DNA of 42,940 bases from Lachnospiraceae bacterium (GCA_017397645.1 JAFQIE010000026.1:1-42940); one strand, 5' to 3'; positions 16,083 to 24,615 are shown, counted from the first letter of the stretch. Translations and numbers: made by a program. Notes: generated by a model not told the origin, from the letters alone.

Positions 16083-16099
16083 AGGTAATTATGTTACCT
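16083..16099. promoter_or_regulatory. 6-bp dyad upstream of the GH92 promoter
   Basis: Arms aggtaa (16083-16088) and ttacct (16094-16099) with a 5-base loop, ending 17 bases before the -35 of the GH92 gene and also upstream of the opposite lipoprotein gene. It could be a regulator site; no regulator is encoded next to it. Confidence 0.3.
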
Positions 16100-16116
16100 T
16101 TTCGATAATCTTTTTG

Positions 16117-16146
16117 TTGCATTTCTATCTCTTTCCATACTATAAT
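16117..16146 (+). promoter_or_regulatory. sigma-A promoter of the GH92 gene
   Basis: TTGCAT (16117-16122), 18 bases, TATAAT (16141-16146), about 40 bases before the ATG. Confidence 0.6.
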
Positions 16147-16186
16147 TGCTTTAGTACTATCACCATTCCCGCAAAGGAGATATCAC

Positions 16187-18253
16187 ATGAAAAGAATCAA
16201 TGATTATGTGAATGTATTTCAAGGATGTGAAAAAATCGATTTACCCAAGCCGGAAGGTGTTGCAGCCACATGGCTTTTTATCAAGGCATTGATTGGTAAT
16301 ACCAGTCCTTATGCATCGTATCCCTTCGGCAGAATCAGTTGCGGTCCCTACACCGGTGGTTACTCCTCCGGATATGGCAATCACAAACCCAACAGTTGTG
16401 GTGATATCGATACTTTTGACGCGAAGGTACATGGGTTTGCACACTTACAGCACGCAGGTGCCGGCGGCATCAAGTGTTATTATAATTACGCTCTAGTCTC
16501 TCCTTTGTATCATGGCCTGGGCTTATGCCAAGAGGAACTTGGTGAAGAAATCGCCCGTCCCGGCTATTACAGTACCACACTGAAAAACAGCGGTATCCAA
16601 GCAGAGGTTGCTGTCACCGAAAAGAAAGCATATCACCGCTACTATTTTAATGGCAAAGGCATCCTTCAAGTGGATTTCTCCAATTGCGATTTGGACCCAA
16701 GCTTTGGCCCCAGGTTTTCCTTTCACGCTTCAGAAGCAAATATGAGTATTCAAAATAAAACGCTGCTTTCACGGGTGGTGATGCATGGCATCCCCTTATA
16801 TATGGCAGCCCGTTGCGATGAAGCCAAAGATGTTTATCTGTGGGAGTCCTACGAAAGAATAGATGCGGATACATATGAATGTCCAGATATGGAAAAAATC
16901 TTCGGCGGTGCATTTTCCGTAGAAGGAACGACAGAATTGCAAGTGACCATTTCATTGAACAGTTTCGAAGAAGCCCTGCATTTTTTAGACGAGAATACGC
17001 TTTCCGTAGAGGAAGCAAGTAAAAGCACTGCCAATGTCTGGGAAAAGTATCTCTCTGCCATAGAAATCGAAACAGAGGACGAAAGGTTAAAAGAAATTTT
17101 CTATTCCAACCTTTACCACTCTTTCTTAAAACCCGCAAATTGGGGCGAGAAATACGTGGACTTCCCCACCATGTGGGATATCTACAAGACACAATTGCCT
17201 TTAGTATTTACGCTCTTTGCCAAGGAAGGTAAAGGCATCACTGATACCATGTTGAACCTGATGGAAGAATACGGCTACTCTCCCATCAACGTAAACCTCC
17301 ACGAGAACAACGACTCACAGGACCAATGTCGTATGATCATGGAACACTCCCTGGCAGATTATTTCTTCCGTGGCGGAGATTTGGATGTGGATCGTGTGCT
17401 AAAAAATGCTGTCAAGGATTTACAGTATAATGAAAAAGCACAAAGCACGGAAACCGCAGACAGTTACACCCATGTATTGGATGTTGCTTGTGCGTGTGAA
17501 GCAATGTACCAACTGGCGCTGGCCACCAACCATACAGAAATGGCAGAGTTCTTTGCTCCTTATATTAAGAACTGGGAGGCCACCTTCGACAAGGAAACAG
17601 GCCTTTTGGGGGCGTCCCATTATTATGAAGGCATTGATTGGAACTACTCCTTCCGTTTGGTGCCTGATATGGAAAAACGAATCGAGTTGGCAGGCGGCAA
17701 GGAACGTATGATTACTTTATTAGATGAGTTCTTTGGTTTTACCAGGCAGCCTGTAGAACAATTCGGCGATCTCTCCCACGCCTCATGGGAGGAATATAAC
17801 GGAGTCATTGAGAAACACCATAGTTTTCAAGGATTTAACAATGAACCGGATATGGAGACACCGTTCAACTACGTCGCCGTAGGTCGACATGACCGCCTGT
17901 GCGAAATCATGCGGGCGTGCATAAAGTATATTTTCTCTGACGGACGAGGCGGCATTCCCGGCAACAACGACGGTGGCGGCTTGTCCTCCTGCTATATTTG
18001 GAATGTAATTGGTCTCTTCCCGGTGGCAGGCCAAAACCTGATGTACTTAGGTTGTCCTGCCGTAGAAAAATCCAAGGTTCATTTAGCCAACGGGAATACC
18101 CTGGAAATTATCGCTCACAATTTAAGCGAAGAAAATATGTATGTCAAGAAGGTGCTGTTCAATGGAGAAGAAATGACTGACTTCCGTATCACAGTCACGA
18201 AAATGATGCAGGGTGGAAGGATAGAGTTCTTGATGTGCAGTAAACCTATGTAG
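16187..18253 (+). CDS. GH92-family glycoside hydrolase (alpha-mannosidase-like), cytoplasmic
   Basis: A 688-residue protein of glycoside hydrolase family 92, whose known members are calcium-dependent exo-alpha-mannosidases acting on N-glycans or yeast mannan. The N-terminal beta domain has the family blocks GRISCGPYTGGYSSGYG and FAHLQHAGAGG. The alpha/alpha barrel shows DFPTMWDIYKTQLPL near residue 325 and GGIPGNNDGGGLSSCYIWN near residue 588. There is no signal peptide, so it should act inside the cell on imported oligosaccharides. At the second block the usual PGN-(D/E)-D reads PGNND, so one of the two acidic residues near the base position is Asn. The protein is also shorter than typical secreted members of 720-780 residues. 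AAGGAG lies 7 bases before the ATG. It stands alone with its own promoter and terminator. Confidence 0.85.
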   Translation: MKRINDYVNVFQGCEKIDLPKPEGVAATWLFIKALIGNTSPYASYPFGRISCGPYTGGYSSGYGNHKPNSCGDIDTFDAKVHGFAHLQHAGAGGIKCYYNYALVSPLYHGLGLCQEELGEEIARPGYYSTTLKNSGIQAEVAVTEKKAYHRYYFNGKGILQVDFSNCDLDPSFGPRFSFHASEANMSIQNKTLLSRVVMHGIPLYMAARCDEAKDVYLWESYERIDADTYECPDMEKIFGGAFSVEGTTELQVTISLNSFEEALHFLDENTLSVEEASKSTANVWEKYLSAIEIETEDERLKEIFYSNLYHSFLKPANWGEKYVDFPTMWDIYKTQLPLVFTLFAKEGKGITDTMLNLMEEYGYSPINVNLHENNDSQDQCRMIMEHSLADYFFRGGDLDVDRVLKNAVKDLQYNEKAQSTETADSYTHVLDVACACEAMYQLALATNHTEMAEFFAPYIKNWEATFDKETGLLGASHYYEGIDWNYSFRLVPDMEKRIELAGGKERMITLLDEFFGFTRQPVEQFGDLSHASWEEYNGVIEKHHSFQGFNNEPDMETPFNYVAVGRHDRLCEIMRACIKYIFSDGRGGIPGNNDGGGLSSCYIWNVIGLFPVAGQNLMYLGCPAVEKSKVHLANGNTLEIIAHNLSEENMYVKKVLFNGEEMTDFRITVTKMMQGGRIEFLMCSKPM

Positions 18254-18316
18254 GTGCAACAAAACCATGTAAGCACAAGCATTATCGAAAAGAAAACCCA
18301 ACTTATCGAATGTAAA

Positions 18317-18351
18317 AATCCCCGGCCTATCGTAATGATAAGCCGGGGATT
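18317..18351. terminator. bidirectional intrinsic terminator
   Basis: A 10-bp stem aatccccggc (18317-18326) with gccggggatt (18342-18351), and after one mismatch four more pairs (tatc/gata). Read on the minus strand it is followed by TTTTT, read on the plus strand by a weaker T-rich stretch. It sits between convergent genes and serves both. Confidence 0.8.
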
Positions 18352-18386
18352 CTATTTTACTCTAATGTTCTTGCTCTCTCCACTCA

Positions 18387-21278
18387 TTAGGTGGGAGGAA
18401 GCTCAATCCCATCGATAGGTGTATCTGTGGGAACAGGCTCTTCCAAGTCAGGAGGAAGAACAGGCTCTTCTGTGCCTACGGGTGCGGGCGTTGCAGTAGG
18501 TGCAGGCGTCGCGGTAGGTGCAGGTGTTGCAGTAGGCGCAGGAGTTGCAGTAGGCGCAGGAGTTGCAGGCGCTACTGTGGGTGCAGGAGTTGCTGTAGGT
18601 GCCGGAGTAGGCTCTGCGGTAGGCGCAGGTGTAGGAACAACAACATCCTCCTGATAAATCTTAATGTTATCGAGATACAGGGTTGCATCTACGTTAGCAG
18701 TTTCAGAACGTGAGATGACACGCAGTCCCCATACTGCGGAAGGATCCACAGGAATGTATGCATTCGTAGGAGCTGCGCTACCAACCAGCACACCATTCAC
18801 ATACCATGACGCTGTACGTCCGCCTAGGTTATTAGGCATTACATACTTCACGGTAATGAACTGATTCTTCGCCATGGGCGTGGTACTATTGATACCACTG
18901 GTCCAAGAGTTGCTACCCAAAACGCTAATTGCATCATTTGCAAGCCAGAACACTGCGTTACGTGTAAAGTTTCCGTTAGAATTACCAACCCAGATACCAA
19001 ATCCATTGGTTTTAGCTACACCGGAAACTGCAACATCAAACTCTACAATGATGTTCTTGGTAGGTGCTGCCAAACCAGAATCGAAAGCAAATGTGGTCTC
19101 ATCATCTAACAGGAAGTTAAATCTATAATCCTTGGATGCTGTCAAGCCGTTTGCATTGATTGCCAAGCAGTAGTCATTCGCTGCTGCACCAGTAAATCCC
19201 GCTTCCAGTTTAGAAACAACCTTACCTGCATCAGCCTCAGCCGCTGCAACCGCATTCCAACTTGCGCCGTTACCTGCAGTACCGGTTACCAACTGATTCT
19301 TGGTATAATTATCAAAGGTCATAGGGTTGTAGGTAGGTGCAGGTGTAGGCATCTGACTGTCATCTGTCATATAAACCTTAAGATTATCTACAAATAACTT
19401 GGAATCAGGAGCTGTACCACCTTCTTCTACAGTCTCATTGTGAATCTGGAACCGAACACCACCAACCACAGTACAGGAGGCAGTAAACAGAGCATTGATA
19501 TCCTGCTCTACCAATTCCCCATTGATGAAATAGGTAACTTTTCTGGTTTCTCTTTCAACAACTACTTTAATGTGCTGCATCTCGCCTTTGGTAACACTTA
19601 CCTTACTTGCCGCAGCAAAAGTTTCACTACCACTGGTGTTAGTCTGTCTAATGATATAGTCATCATACAAACGTAATTTTAAGATACCAAGGTTTCCGGT
19701 AGAGTTAATCCAAATACCATAACCATTGGTCTTTGTGTCATCACCCTTAATGGCTGCGTCCAATTCAATGACCACGTACTTGTTGCTATCTACTGCGCTG
19801 CCAAGACTGGGAGTCAATTCCTCAAGCACTCTGGTCTCGAACGGAATTACGTAATTTCTTTGATCTAAATTAGTAGTAGGTACAAACTGCAAACAATAGT
19901 CGTCAGTTGCTGCAGTTGCATCGAAAGCATCCTTTTTAGAAACCACTGTTGCGTTTCCATGACAATAACTCAAGTTAATTATATTTTTCCAATTATCTCC
20001 TGTCAGAGTATGGAATTGTGTTCCGGTAGTAAACTCGCTATAGTCTGTATCAACCAATACGCCTGACGCTACAGGTGCAGTCGTAGGCGCTGCAGTAGGT
20101 GCAGGCGTCGGTGTAGGCAACGGGGTTGCTGTAGGCGCTGCAGTAGGTGCAGGCGTCGGTGTAGGCAACGGGGTTGCTGTAGGCTCTGCGGTAGGCGCAG
20201 GAGTCGCTGTAGGCAACGGGGTTGCTGTAGGCTCTGCGGTAGGTGCAGGCGTCGCTGTAGGCAACGGGGTTGCGGTAGGCTCTGCAGTAGGTGCAGGAGT
20301 CGCTGTAGGCAACGGGGTTGCGGTAGGCTCTGCGGTAGGTGCAGGCGTCGCTGTAGGCTCTGCAGTAGGCGCTGCAGTAGGTGCTGCAGTAGGTGTAGGT
20401 GCCGCAGTAGGTGCCGCGGTAGGCTCTGCAGTAGGTGCAGGCGTCGCTGTAGGCTCTGCGGTAGGTGCTGCAGTGGGCTCTGCAGTAGGCGCTGCAGTGG
20501 GTTCTGCGGTAGGTGCTGCGGTAGGCTCACCGGGTGCTGCGGTAGGTGCGTCCGTTGCTACAGGAGGCACGGTAGGCAACTCTGTAGGTGCTGCAGTAGG
20601 TGCTGCGGTTGCAGCAGGTGCACTGCTTCCACCACCGGTAGGATAAATCGAAGCAGCATATTGTTTCTTTGCTTCAATGTCTCTAAAGCCGGCTGCTGTA
20701 CCCTGTGTTCTGCCTTCATTCATACCGATAGCTATGTAATGCTCGATAATACCATTTACATCGTTTCCGTATGCTGCTGCAATATCAGGATATGCTGCTG
20801 CATATGCGAGGGGATCGAAAAGTACACCTTTCGTTCTTCCTTCGCGTACACCAATGGTAAGGAAATGATTCACATAAGCTGCTGTGTCATTTCCAAATAC
20901 TCTCTGCAAATCGGGATGTCCGTCTTTGTATAAATCTACATTCAGAACATACTTGATCCATGCAGGGATAGCAGGCTTCACTACAACGGGAGCAGGAGCC
21001 TCTTCCTTCTCGTCATCAACGATAGGATCCTCATCTGTCTCGTCAGAAGCATCGCCAGACTCTGCGTCGGGAGTTGCAGTGGGTTCCTCTTCCGGAACTT
21101 CACTAGACTCTTCCACCACTTCACCGGATACATCCTCGGATGCCTGGGATTCCTCGCTAATCACAGATGAAGACGGAACTACATCTACGGACGCGTCAGG
21201 AACCTGACAACCGGAAAGTACCAATGAAAGTGCCAATGCCAACGCAAGTTTCTTTGCTAAAGTCTTGGTCAGTTTCAT
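18387..21278 (-). CDS. large surface lipoprotein with Pro/Thr/Ala repeats and two lectin-like domains
   Basis: A 963-residue exported lipoprotein. Residues 1-24 are a lipoprotein signal (LVLSGC, Cys24). After an acidic Ser/Glu-rich linker (to about residue 100) come two repeats of a roughly 42-residue motif ending in GVREGRTKG and GMNEGRTQG with a YPDIAAAYGND or HPDLQRVFGND core, a module seen in Lachnospiraceae surface proteins. A long Pro-Thr-Ala tract follows (about residues 220-400). Then two similar beta-sandwich domains occur, resembling concanavalin A-like/LamG folds and sharing KTNG(Y/F)GIW and a terminal DN-(L/I)-K-(V/I)-Y strand, separated by a short PTPAPT link. A second PTATPA tract and an acidic tail end the protein. 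I infer binding of glycans at the cell surface; no catalytic residues are evident. GGAGG precedes the ATG. Confidence 0.8.
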   Translation of the reverse strand: MKLTKTLAKKLALALALSLVLSGCQVPDASVDVVPSSSVISEESQASEDVSGEVVEESSEVPEEEPTATPDAESGDASDETDEDPIVDDEKEEAPAPVVVKPAIPAWIKYVLNVDLYKDGHPDLQRVFGNDTAAYVNHFLTIGVREGRTKGVLFDPLAYAAAYPDIAAAYGNDVNGIIEHYIAIGMNEGRTQGTAAGFRDIEAKKQYAASIYPTGGGSSAPAATAAPTAAPTELPTVPPVATDAPTAAPGEPTAAPTAEPTAAPTAEPTAAPTAEPTATPAPTAEPTAAPTAAPTPTAAPTAAPTAEPTATPAPTAEPTATPLPTATPAPTAEPTATPLPTATPAPTAEPTATPLPTATPAPTAEPTATPLPTPTPAPTAAPTATPLPTPTPAPTAAPTTAPVASGVLVDTDYSEFTTGTQFHTLTGDNWKNIINLSYCHGNATVVSKKDAFDATAATDDYCLQFVPTTNLDQRNYVIPFETRVLEELTPSLGSAVDSNKYVVIELDAAIKGDDTKTNGYGIWINSTGNLGILKLRLYDDYIIRQTNTSGSETFAAASKVSVTKGEMQHIKVVVERETRKVTYFINGELVEQDINALFTASCTVVGGVRFQIHNETVEEGGTAPDSKLFVDNLKVYMTDDSQMPTPAPTYNPMTFDNYTKNQLVTGTAGNGASWNAVAAAEADAGKVVSKLEAGFTGAAANDYCLAINANGLTASKDYRFNFLLDDETTFAFDSGLAAPTKNIIVEFDVAVSGVAKTNGFGIWVGNSNGNFTRNAVFWLANDAISVLGSNSWTSGINSTTPMAKNQFITVKYVMPNNLGGRTASWYVNGVLVGSAAPTNAYIPVDPSAVWGLRVISRSETANVDATLYLDNIKIYQEDVVVPTPAPTAEPTPAPTATPAPTVAPATPAPTATPAPTATPAPTATPAPTATPAPVGTEEPVLPPDLEEPVPTDTPIDGIELPPT
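18484..18573 (-). repeat. 18-bp tandem repeats (PTATPA tract)
   Basis: Four full units and part of a fifth, close to gcaggagttgcagtaggc (plus-strand writing), begin at 18484, 18502, 18520, 18538 and 18556. They encode the C-terminal hexapeptide spacer of the lipoprotein. Third-codon changes between units show that they are not of very recent origin. Confidence 0.7.
20095..20334 (-). repeat. 48-bp tandem repeat in the lipoprotein spacer
   Basis: Five units of 48 bases start at 20095, 20143, 20191, 20239 and 20287, each holding the identical core gtaggcaacggggttg. Units differ at only a few positions. They encode a 16-residue Pro/Thr/Ala spacer. Less regular repeats of the same type continue on both sides, to about 20065 and 20600. 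Copy number could change by recombination or slippage without breaking the frame. Confidence 0.85.
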
Positions 21279-21335
21279 GTTTGCTTTCCTCCATACATTT
21301 TTATTGGTTATCTTTTGCGATAATTTCGTAGGTTA

Positions 21336-21364
21336 ATTATACTCCAATCCCCTAAATAATGCAA
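21336..21364 (-). promoter_or_regulatory. sigma-A promoter of the surface lipoprotein
   Basis: On the minus strand: TTGCAT (21364-21359), 17 bases, TATAAT (21341-21336), about 50 bases before the ribosome site. Confidence 0.65.
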
Positions 21365-21430
21365 TTATTTCTGCCGAAATTTCATAAGATTTTTTTGCCA
21401 TTTTTTGTTTATTTTGTGGATAAACAATTT

Positions 21431-22804
21431 CTATCTCGCATATCGTTCCCACACTTGTCTGATACACCACCGAAAACTGATTTTTTCTATACTTTTTGTT
21501 GCGTAAATATATTCTTTTTTGTACGTATTTCCATCTACTGAGTACACAACGCCTCCTACTATTGTCCCCTCAAGTACCGGTGCTTTTATTTGTCGTGGCA
21601 AATAGCATTGCACCCGCACAGATTCCTTCTCTTTCATTAAAATTCCCGGAACCCCCTCGTACGCTTCACGGTGGATGGCAAGCGGGACCGTCGCCACTTC
21701 TCCAAGCACTTTCCGCTCTCCTCCCTCTACTTCCAAAAGAGGAAGTCTGCCCTCCGGATACGCCGTTTTCTCATCCGAAAAATCACGATAGGTATATGTC
21801 TCCAAACCATACTTCATAAGTTGTTTGGTATCGCTCCATTTATAGTTCTTGTGGCTGGGCCAACCACACGCCAGAAGTGCCACCACAAAGGTGCGGCCCT
21901 CGCTTTCCAGTGCGCCCACATAACAGTATCCCGCCTGGTTTGTAAACCCCGTTTTCCCGCTCAATGCCCCGGGCATCATATGCAAAAATGTATTATGGTT
22001 GGTGCAGGAAAAGTTCCTATTGCCGGGGTGGAGGCTTGAAAATGTATATCGCTCCGTACGGGTTATTTTCAAAAACTCTTCTCTATATGGCGACCGTAAA
22101 ATGCAGTAGGAAAAAATCCTTGCCAACTCCACCGCTGTGGTAGAGTGTGTTTGGGTAATCGTTTTTCCGCTTAATAGTGACAGGTCTTCCTGTGCATCTA
22201 GCCCATTGGGTGTGATGAAATAGGTATGGTCACAACCAAGCCACGCGGCTTTCCGATTCATCAAACGAGCGAAGGCCTCCACCGCCATTTTACTTTCTTC
22301 GGTTGTAAACTCCGATGCTTCCCTCCCCTTTAGTTCGGGTATGTATTCCTTGCCCACATGCTCTGCTAATGCTACAGCACTATCGTTATGGGACTCCAAC
22401 ATCAGGGAATACATCAGGTCCCTCGCCTTGTATTTCTCTCCTTTTTTTATGTAAAGCTTCACTTTAGGCATGCTGGCTGCATAATTGGAGACAGCGACTT
22501 CTCCTTCCAGATTCCCCTTTAATTCCTCTAATATCACAATAGCCGTCATAACTTTGGTGGTACTGGCCATAGGCATAACCTGATTTTCATTTTTTCCATA
22601 CAAGATACGCCCTGATACCCCGTCCATAAGGACTGCTGACGAGGCATATAGTTGTAGGTGCTGCTCTGTTTCACCGTCATATTGCCGAGAGAAATCGGCA
22701 TGAACGTCTGCCGCTTGAGTAGAAACAGGGGCAAACCAAGTGGTCAAATAGACCACAGGGCAACAAAAAAAGCCACATAATACTGTTTTCCACATTATTT
22801 TCAT
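21431..22804 (-). CDS. D-alanyl-D-alanine carboxypeptidase (peptidase S11)
   Basis: A low-molecular-weight penicillin-binding protein that trims the terminal D-Ala of peptidoglycan stem peptides. I place the start at the ATG 22804 (457 residues), giving a signal peptide (KTVLCGFFCCPVVYLTTWF, cleavage near STQAA); the ribosome site is weak and a TTG at 22864 is an alternative. All three active-site motifs are present: SxxK as ASTTKVM near residue 82, SxN as ESHND near 137, and KTG as LSGKTGFTN near 280. The C-terminal region would be the beta-rich DacA/DacF-type domain, but no clear amphipathic membrane-binding helix is visible at the end. It lies between the surface lipoprotein and the CE15 esterase, all on the minus strand, without an obvious functional link. 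Confidence 0.9.
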   Translation of the reverse strand: MKIMWKTVLCGFFCCPVVYLTTWFAPVSTQAADVHADFSRQYDGETEQHLQLYASSAVLMDGVSGRILYGKNENQVMPMASTTKVMTAIVILEELKGNLEGEVAVSNYAASMPKVKLYIKKGEKYKARDLMYSLMLESHNDSAVALAEHVGKEYIPELKGREASEFTTEESKMAVEAFARLMNRKAAWLGCDHTYFITPNGLDAQEDLSLLSGKTITQTHSTTAVELARIFSYCILRSPYREEFLKITRTERYTFSSLHPGNRNFSCTNHNTFLHMMPGALSGKTGFTNQAGYCYVGALESEGRTFVVALLACGWPSHKNYKWSDTKQLMKYGLETYTYRDFSDEKTAYPEGRLPLLEVEGGERKVLGEVATVPLAIHREAYEGVPGILMKEKESVRVQCYLPRQIKAPVLEGTIVGGVVYSVDGNTYKKEYIYATKSIEKISFRWCIRQVWERYAR

Positions 22805-22886
22805 TGTTGAAAGTACCTGCTTTGAAATGTGATTTTTACAGTATATGTGACTTTTATAGGGCAAACGCCCATTTTTCTTTTTTTAT

Positions 22887-24032
22887 TTATATTTCACCCC
22901 AGTCAAAATTCAGTTCCATATCAGGATAGGGGTTGTATTTCAAATGGTCTGCCAAAGGCTGACCTGCTCTGATGTTATCAATAAAATTCAAGAATTCAAT
23001 ATAATCCGGCAACTGATGACGATGTTTTCCGGGGCGGAACCAACCCGCCGCATTGCCTTCGCAACCCAAGTAACGGTAGCACTCCTTTACTGCCGCACAG
23101 TTCTGCCATGCACCGCGGGGATTGATGTAATAATCCTGCATACCTTCGCATTGCAAATAATATCTAGGCGCAATCAACGCACCAAAATAATGCATATCAT
23201 AGGGCAAATCCTGCTCTCTATCCTGATATTCCATCAACTTGCGTCCCATCCAGGTAGGGAACTCTTTATTCATCTGCTTAATGCGCTCTGTCTCCTGCTT
23301 GTTAGGCCCCTGCTCTGTCACAACACAACGATGAGAGTTTGCACCATGATTACCACTGTTGTTGGGGCATACATATTTGATTCTCTCGTCCACTGTCGCA
23401 GCCAAAAGCACCGTCTTACCGCCTCTGGAATGTCCGGTGATTGCAACTTCCTTCTCATCCACAAAGGGAAGCTGTTCAAATACATCCATGCACACCTGAT
23501 AGCCCCAAGCCCACGCTGAAATCGCTGTGAAATCTCTGCCGGGATACAGGTCATATAGTCCACCCACTTTTTCCTTGGTATCACAGGCAAGTTCCAGCCG
23601 ATTGAACTTTGCCGCTATGTATCCTCTGGAGCAGATCTCATCAATCACATCTTGATTCATATTTCTGGTATAACAGCCATCACCAGTCAGTACAACAGGA
23701 TATTTCTCTCCCTCGTTTAGGGGTTCATATTGTTCTTTGATTTTTTCCTTTATCCAAGGAACCGTCATCTCTAAAATAAAACTTATCTGCTTTTCTTCTG
23801 TTCCTGCGTGAATACGAATGTAAATGGTGTGTTCGGTATCTCTGATGAAGCCATAATTCAAATCTTCATACCAAACCACCTCCGGTCTGGGGGGCATTCC
23901 ACCATACTCTATATCAACAATTTTCTCTCTGATTTTCCCCTTATTTGCTTCCCACTCTGCAGGGGTCATACGGGTGCCGTCTTCCTTCAAAAAAGGGTCA
24001 GGCATCTTGCCTAAAAACTGTACTTTGCTCAT
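22887..24032 (-). CDS. CE15-like glucuronoyl esterase, cytoplasmic
   Basis: A 381-residue alpha/beta hydrolase resembling carbohydrate esterase family 15, whose members split methyl or lignin esters of glucuronic acid in glucuronoxylan. The nucleophile elbow is ITGHSRGGKTVLL with Ser202, preceded by the typical SAWAWGYQVCMDV helix near residue 172 and followed by NNSGNHGA near 224. The catalytic His is probably His337 in GKHRHQLPDYIEFLNF. There is no signal peptide, so substrates would be imported oligomers, unlike many secreted CE15 enzymes. It has a ribosome site GAGGAG 7 bases before the ATG. Freed glucuronate could feed the uxaC operon 19 kb away; that link is inference. Acetyl-xylan-esterase-type activity is the main alternative. 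Confidence 0.75.
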   Translation of the reverse strand: MSKVQFLGKMPDPFLKEDGTRMTPAEWEANKGKIREKIVDIEYGGMPPRPEVVWYEDLNYGFIRDTEHTIYIRIHAGTEEKQISFILEMTVPWIKEKIKEQYEPLNEGEKYPVVLTGDGCYTRNMNQDVIDEICSRGYIAAKFNRLELACDTKEKVGGLYDLYPGRDFTAISAWAWGYQVCMDVFEQLPFVDEKEVAITGHSRGGKTVLLAATVDERIKYVCPNNSGNHGANSHRCVVTEQGPNKQETERIKQMNKEFPTWMGRKLMEYQDREQDLPYDMHYFGALIAPRYYLQCEGMQDYYINPRGAWQNCAAVKECYRYLGCEGNAAGWFRPGKHRHQLPDYIEFLNFIDNIRAGQPLADHLKYNPYPDMELNFDWGEI

Positions 24033-24096
24033 TCACATTCTCCTCTCGAAGCAGCTTGCTCTGCTTATTGAAATCATACATTCTGTATTGAGTTAT

Positions 24097-24125
24097 ATTA
24101 TCGCACCAATTTATTCAAAAAGCAA
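24097..24125 (-). promoter_or_regulatory. promoter of the CE15 gene
   Basis: On the minus strand: TTGCTT (24125-24120), 17 bases, GATAAT (24102-24097), with TG one base before the -10, an extended -10 form. Confidence 0.5.
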
Positions 24126-24169
24126 TAAAATGAATTTGTAATTTGCAGCTAGATTCTACATATCCCTTG

Positions 24170-24447
24170 TTTCAACCGTACCGTGAGCCCCGGGGTTACT
24201 GCCAAATTCCTGTTTCCCCTTATTTCAACCGCACTATGCGCCCTGTTCTTACAGCCGATTTCTTCCTTCCTGTCGTTTCAACTGTATTCCGTGCCCTAGT
24301 CGTACCGCTAAATTCTTCCTTTCCATTGTTTCAGCCGTATTCGGCAGGCTATTCTTACCGCCAAATTCATCCCTTCTATCGTTTCAGCCGTACTCAGCGC
24401 CTTAATCGTACCATCGTGTTTCATTTTTCTTTGTTTCAACCGTAAAG
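24170..24447. repeat. five diverged 53-bp tandem repeats, non-coding
   Basis: Units begin at 24170, 24223, 24276, 24329 and 24382, each starting tttca(a/g)c(c/t)g, and a sixth begins at 24434 and breaks off after about 14 bases. The first four are exactly 53 bases and the fifth 52. Conserved stretches within the unit are the first 11 bases and a central ttaccgccaaattc-like block at unit positions 27-40; the rest drifts. Because 53 is not a multiple of 3, the array cannot encode a repeated peptide. It fills the space between the CE15 promoter and the end of the permease operon. I do not recognise the repeat. Confidence 0.75.
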
Positions 24448-24550
24448 GAGACTAACAAAGCCCCTAAAAACCCCCGTCAAAAAACACTCACCAATAGCCC
24501 TTATCAAAAGACACCCCAAAAAAGACAACCAGCAAAAAAGGTCGTCCAAC
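24448..24550. other. strand-asymmetric A/C-rich spacer
   Basis: The plus strand here is almost only A and C with few G or T, broken by several A-runs (aaaaaa) spaced roughly 15-20 bases apart. On the minus strand these are T-runs following the permease terminator. I see no gene. Confidence 0.5.
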
Positions 24551-24583
24551 AAAAAAGGTTGCCCGGCAATTGCCAAGCAACCT
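24551..24583 (-). terminator. intrinsic terminator of the permease operon
   Basis: On the minus strand the 7-bp stem aggttgc/gcaacct (24583-24577 with 24562-24556), with the near-palindrome ggcaattgcc inside, is followed by TTTTTT. It lies 33 bases after the lplC-like stop. Confidence 0.85.
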
Positions 24584-24615
24584 CTCGTTTCAAATCAATT
24601 AAGTTATATCGTACA

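Noticed and set aside
18391-18654. Plus-strand Gly/Val-rich frame opposite the lipoprotein C-terminus
   Set aside because: It is the mirror of the GC-rich PTATPA codons and lacks a ribosome site. The similar alternate-frame reading at 20069-20530 on the minus strand is rejected for the same reason.
22859-22880. Small GGGC/GCCC hairpin with T-rich tail on the plus strand
   Set aside because: It resembles a terminator but there is no plus-strand gene upstream of it, and the stem has only 4 pairs.
24143-24445. Plus-strand open frame of 100 codons across the 53-bp array
   Set aside because: The repeat period is not a multiple of 3, so each unit is read in a different frame; there is no ribosome site and no repeated peptide. 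It is a chance frame in C/T-rich DNA.
24170-24447. CRISPR array
   Set aside because: Units are diverged along their length with no identical repeats separated by unique spacers, and no cas gene is present.
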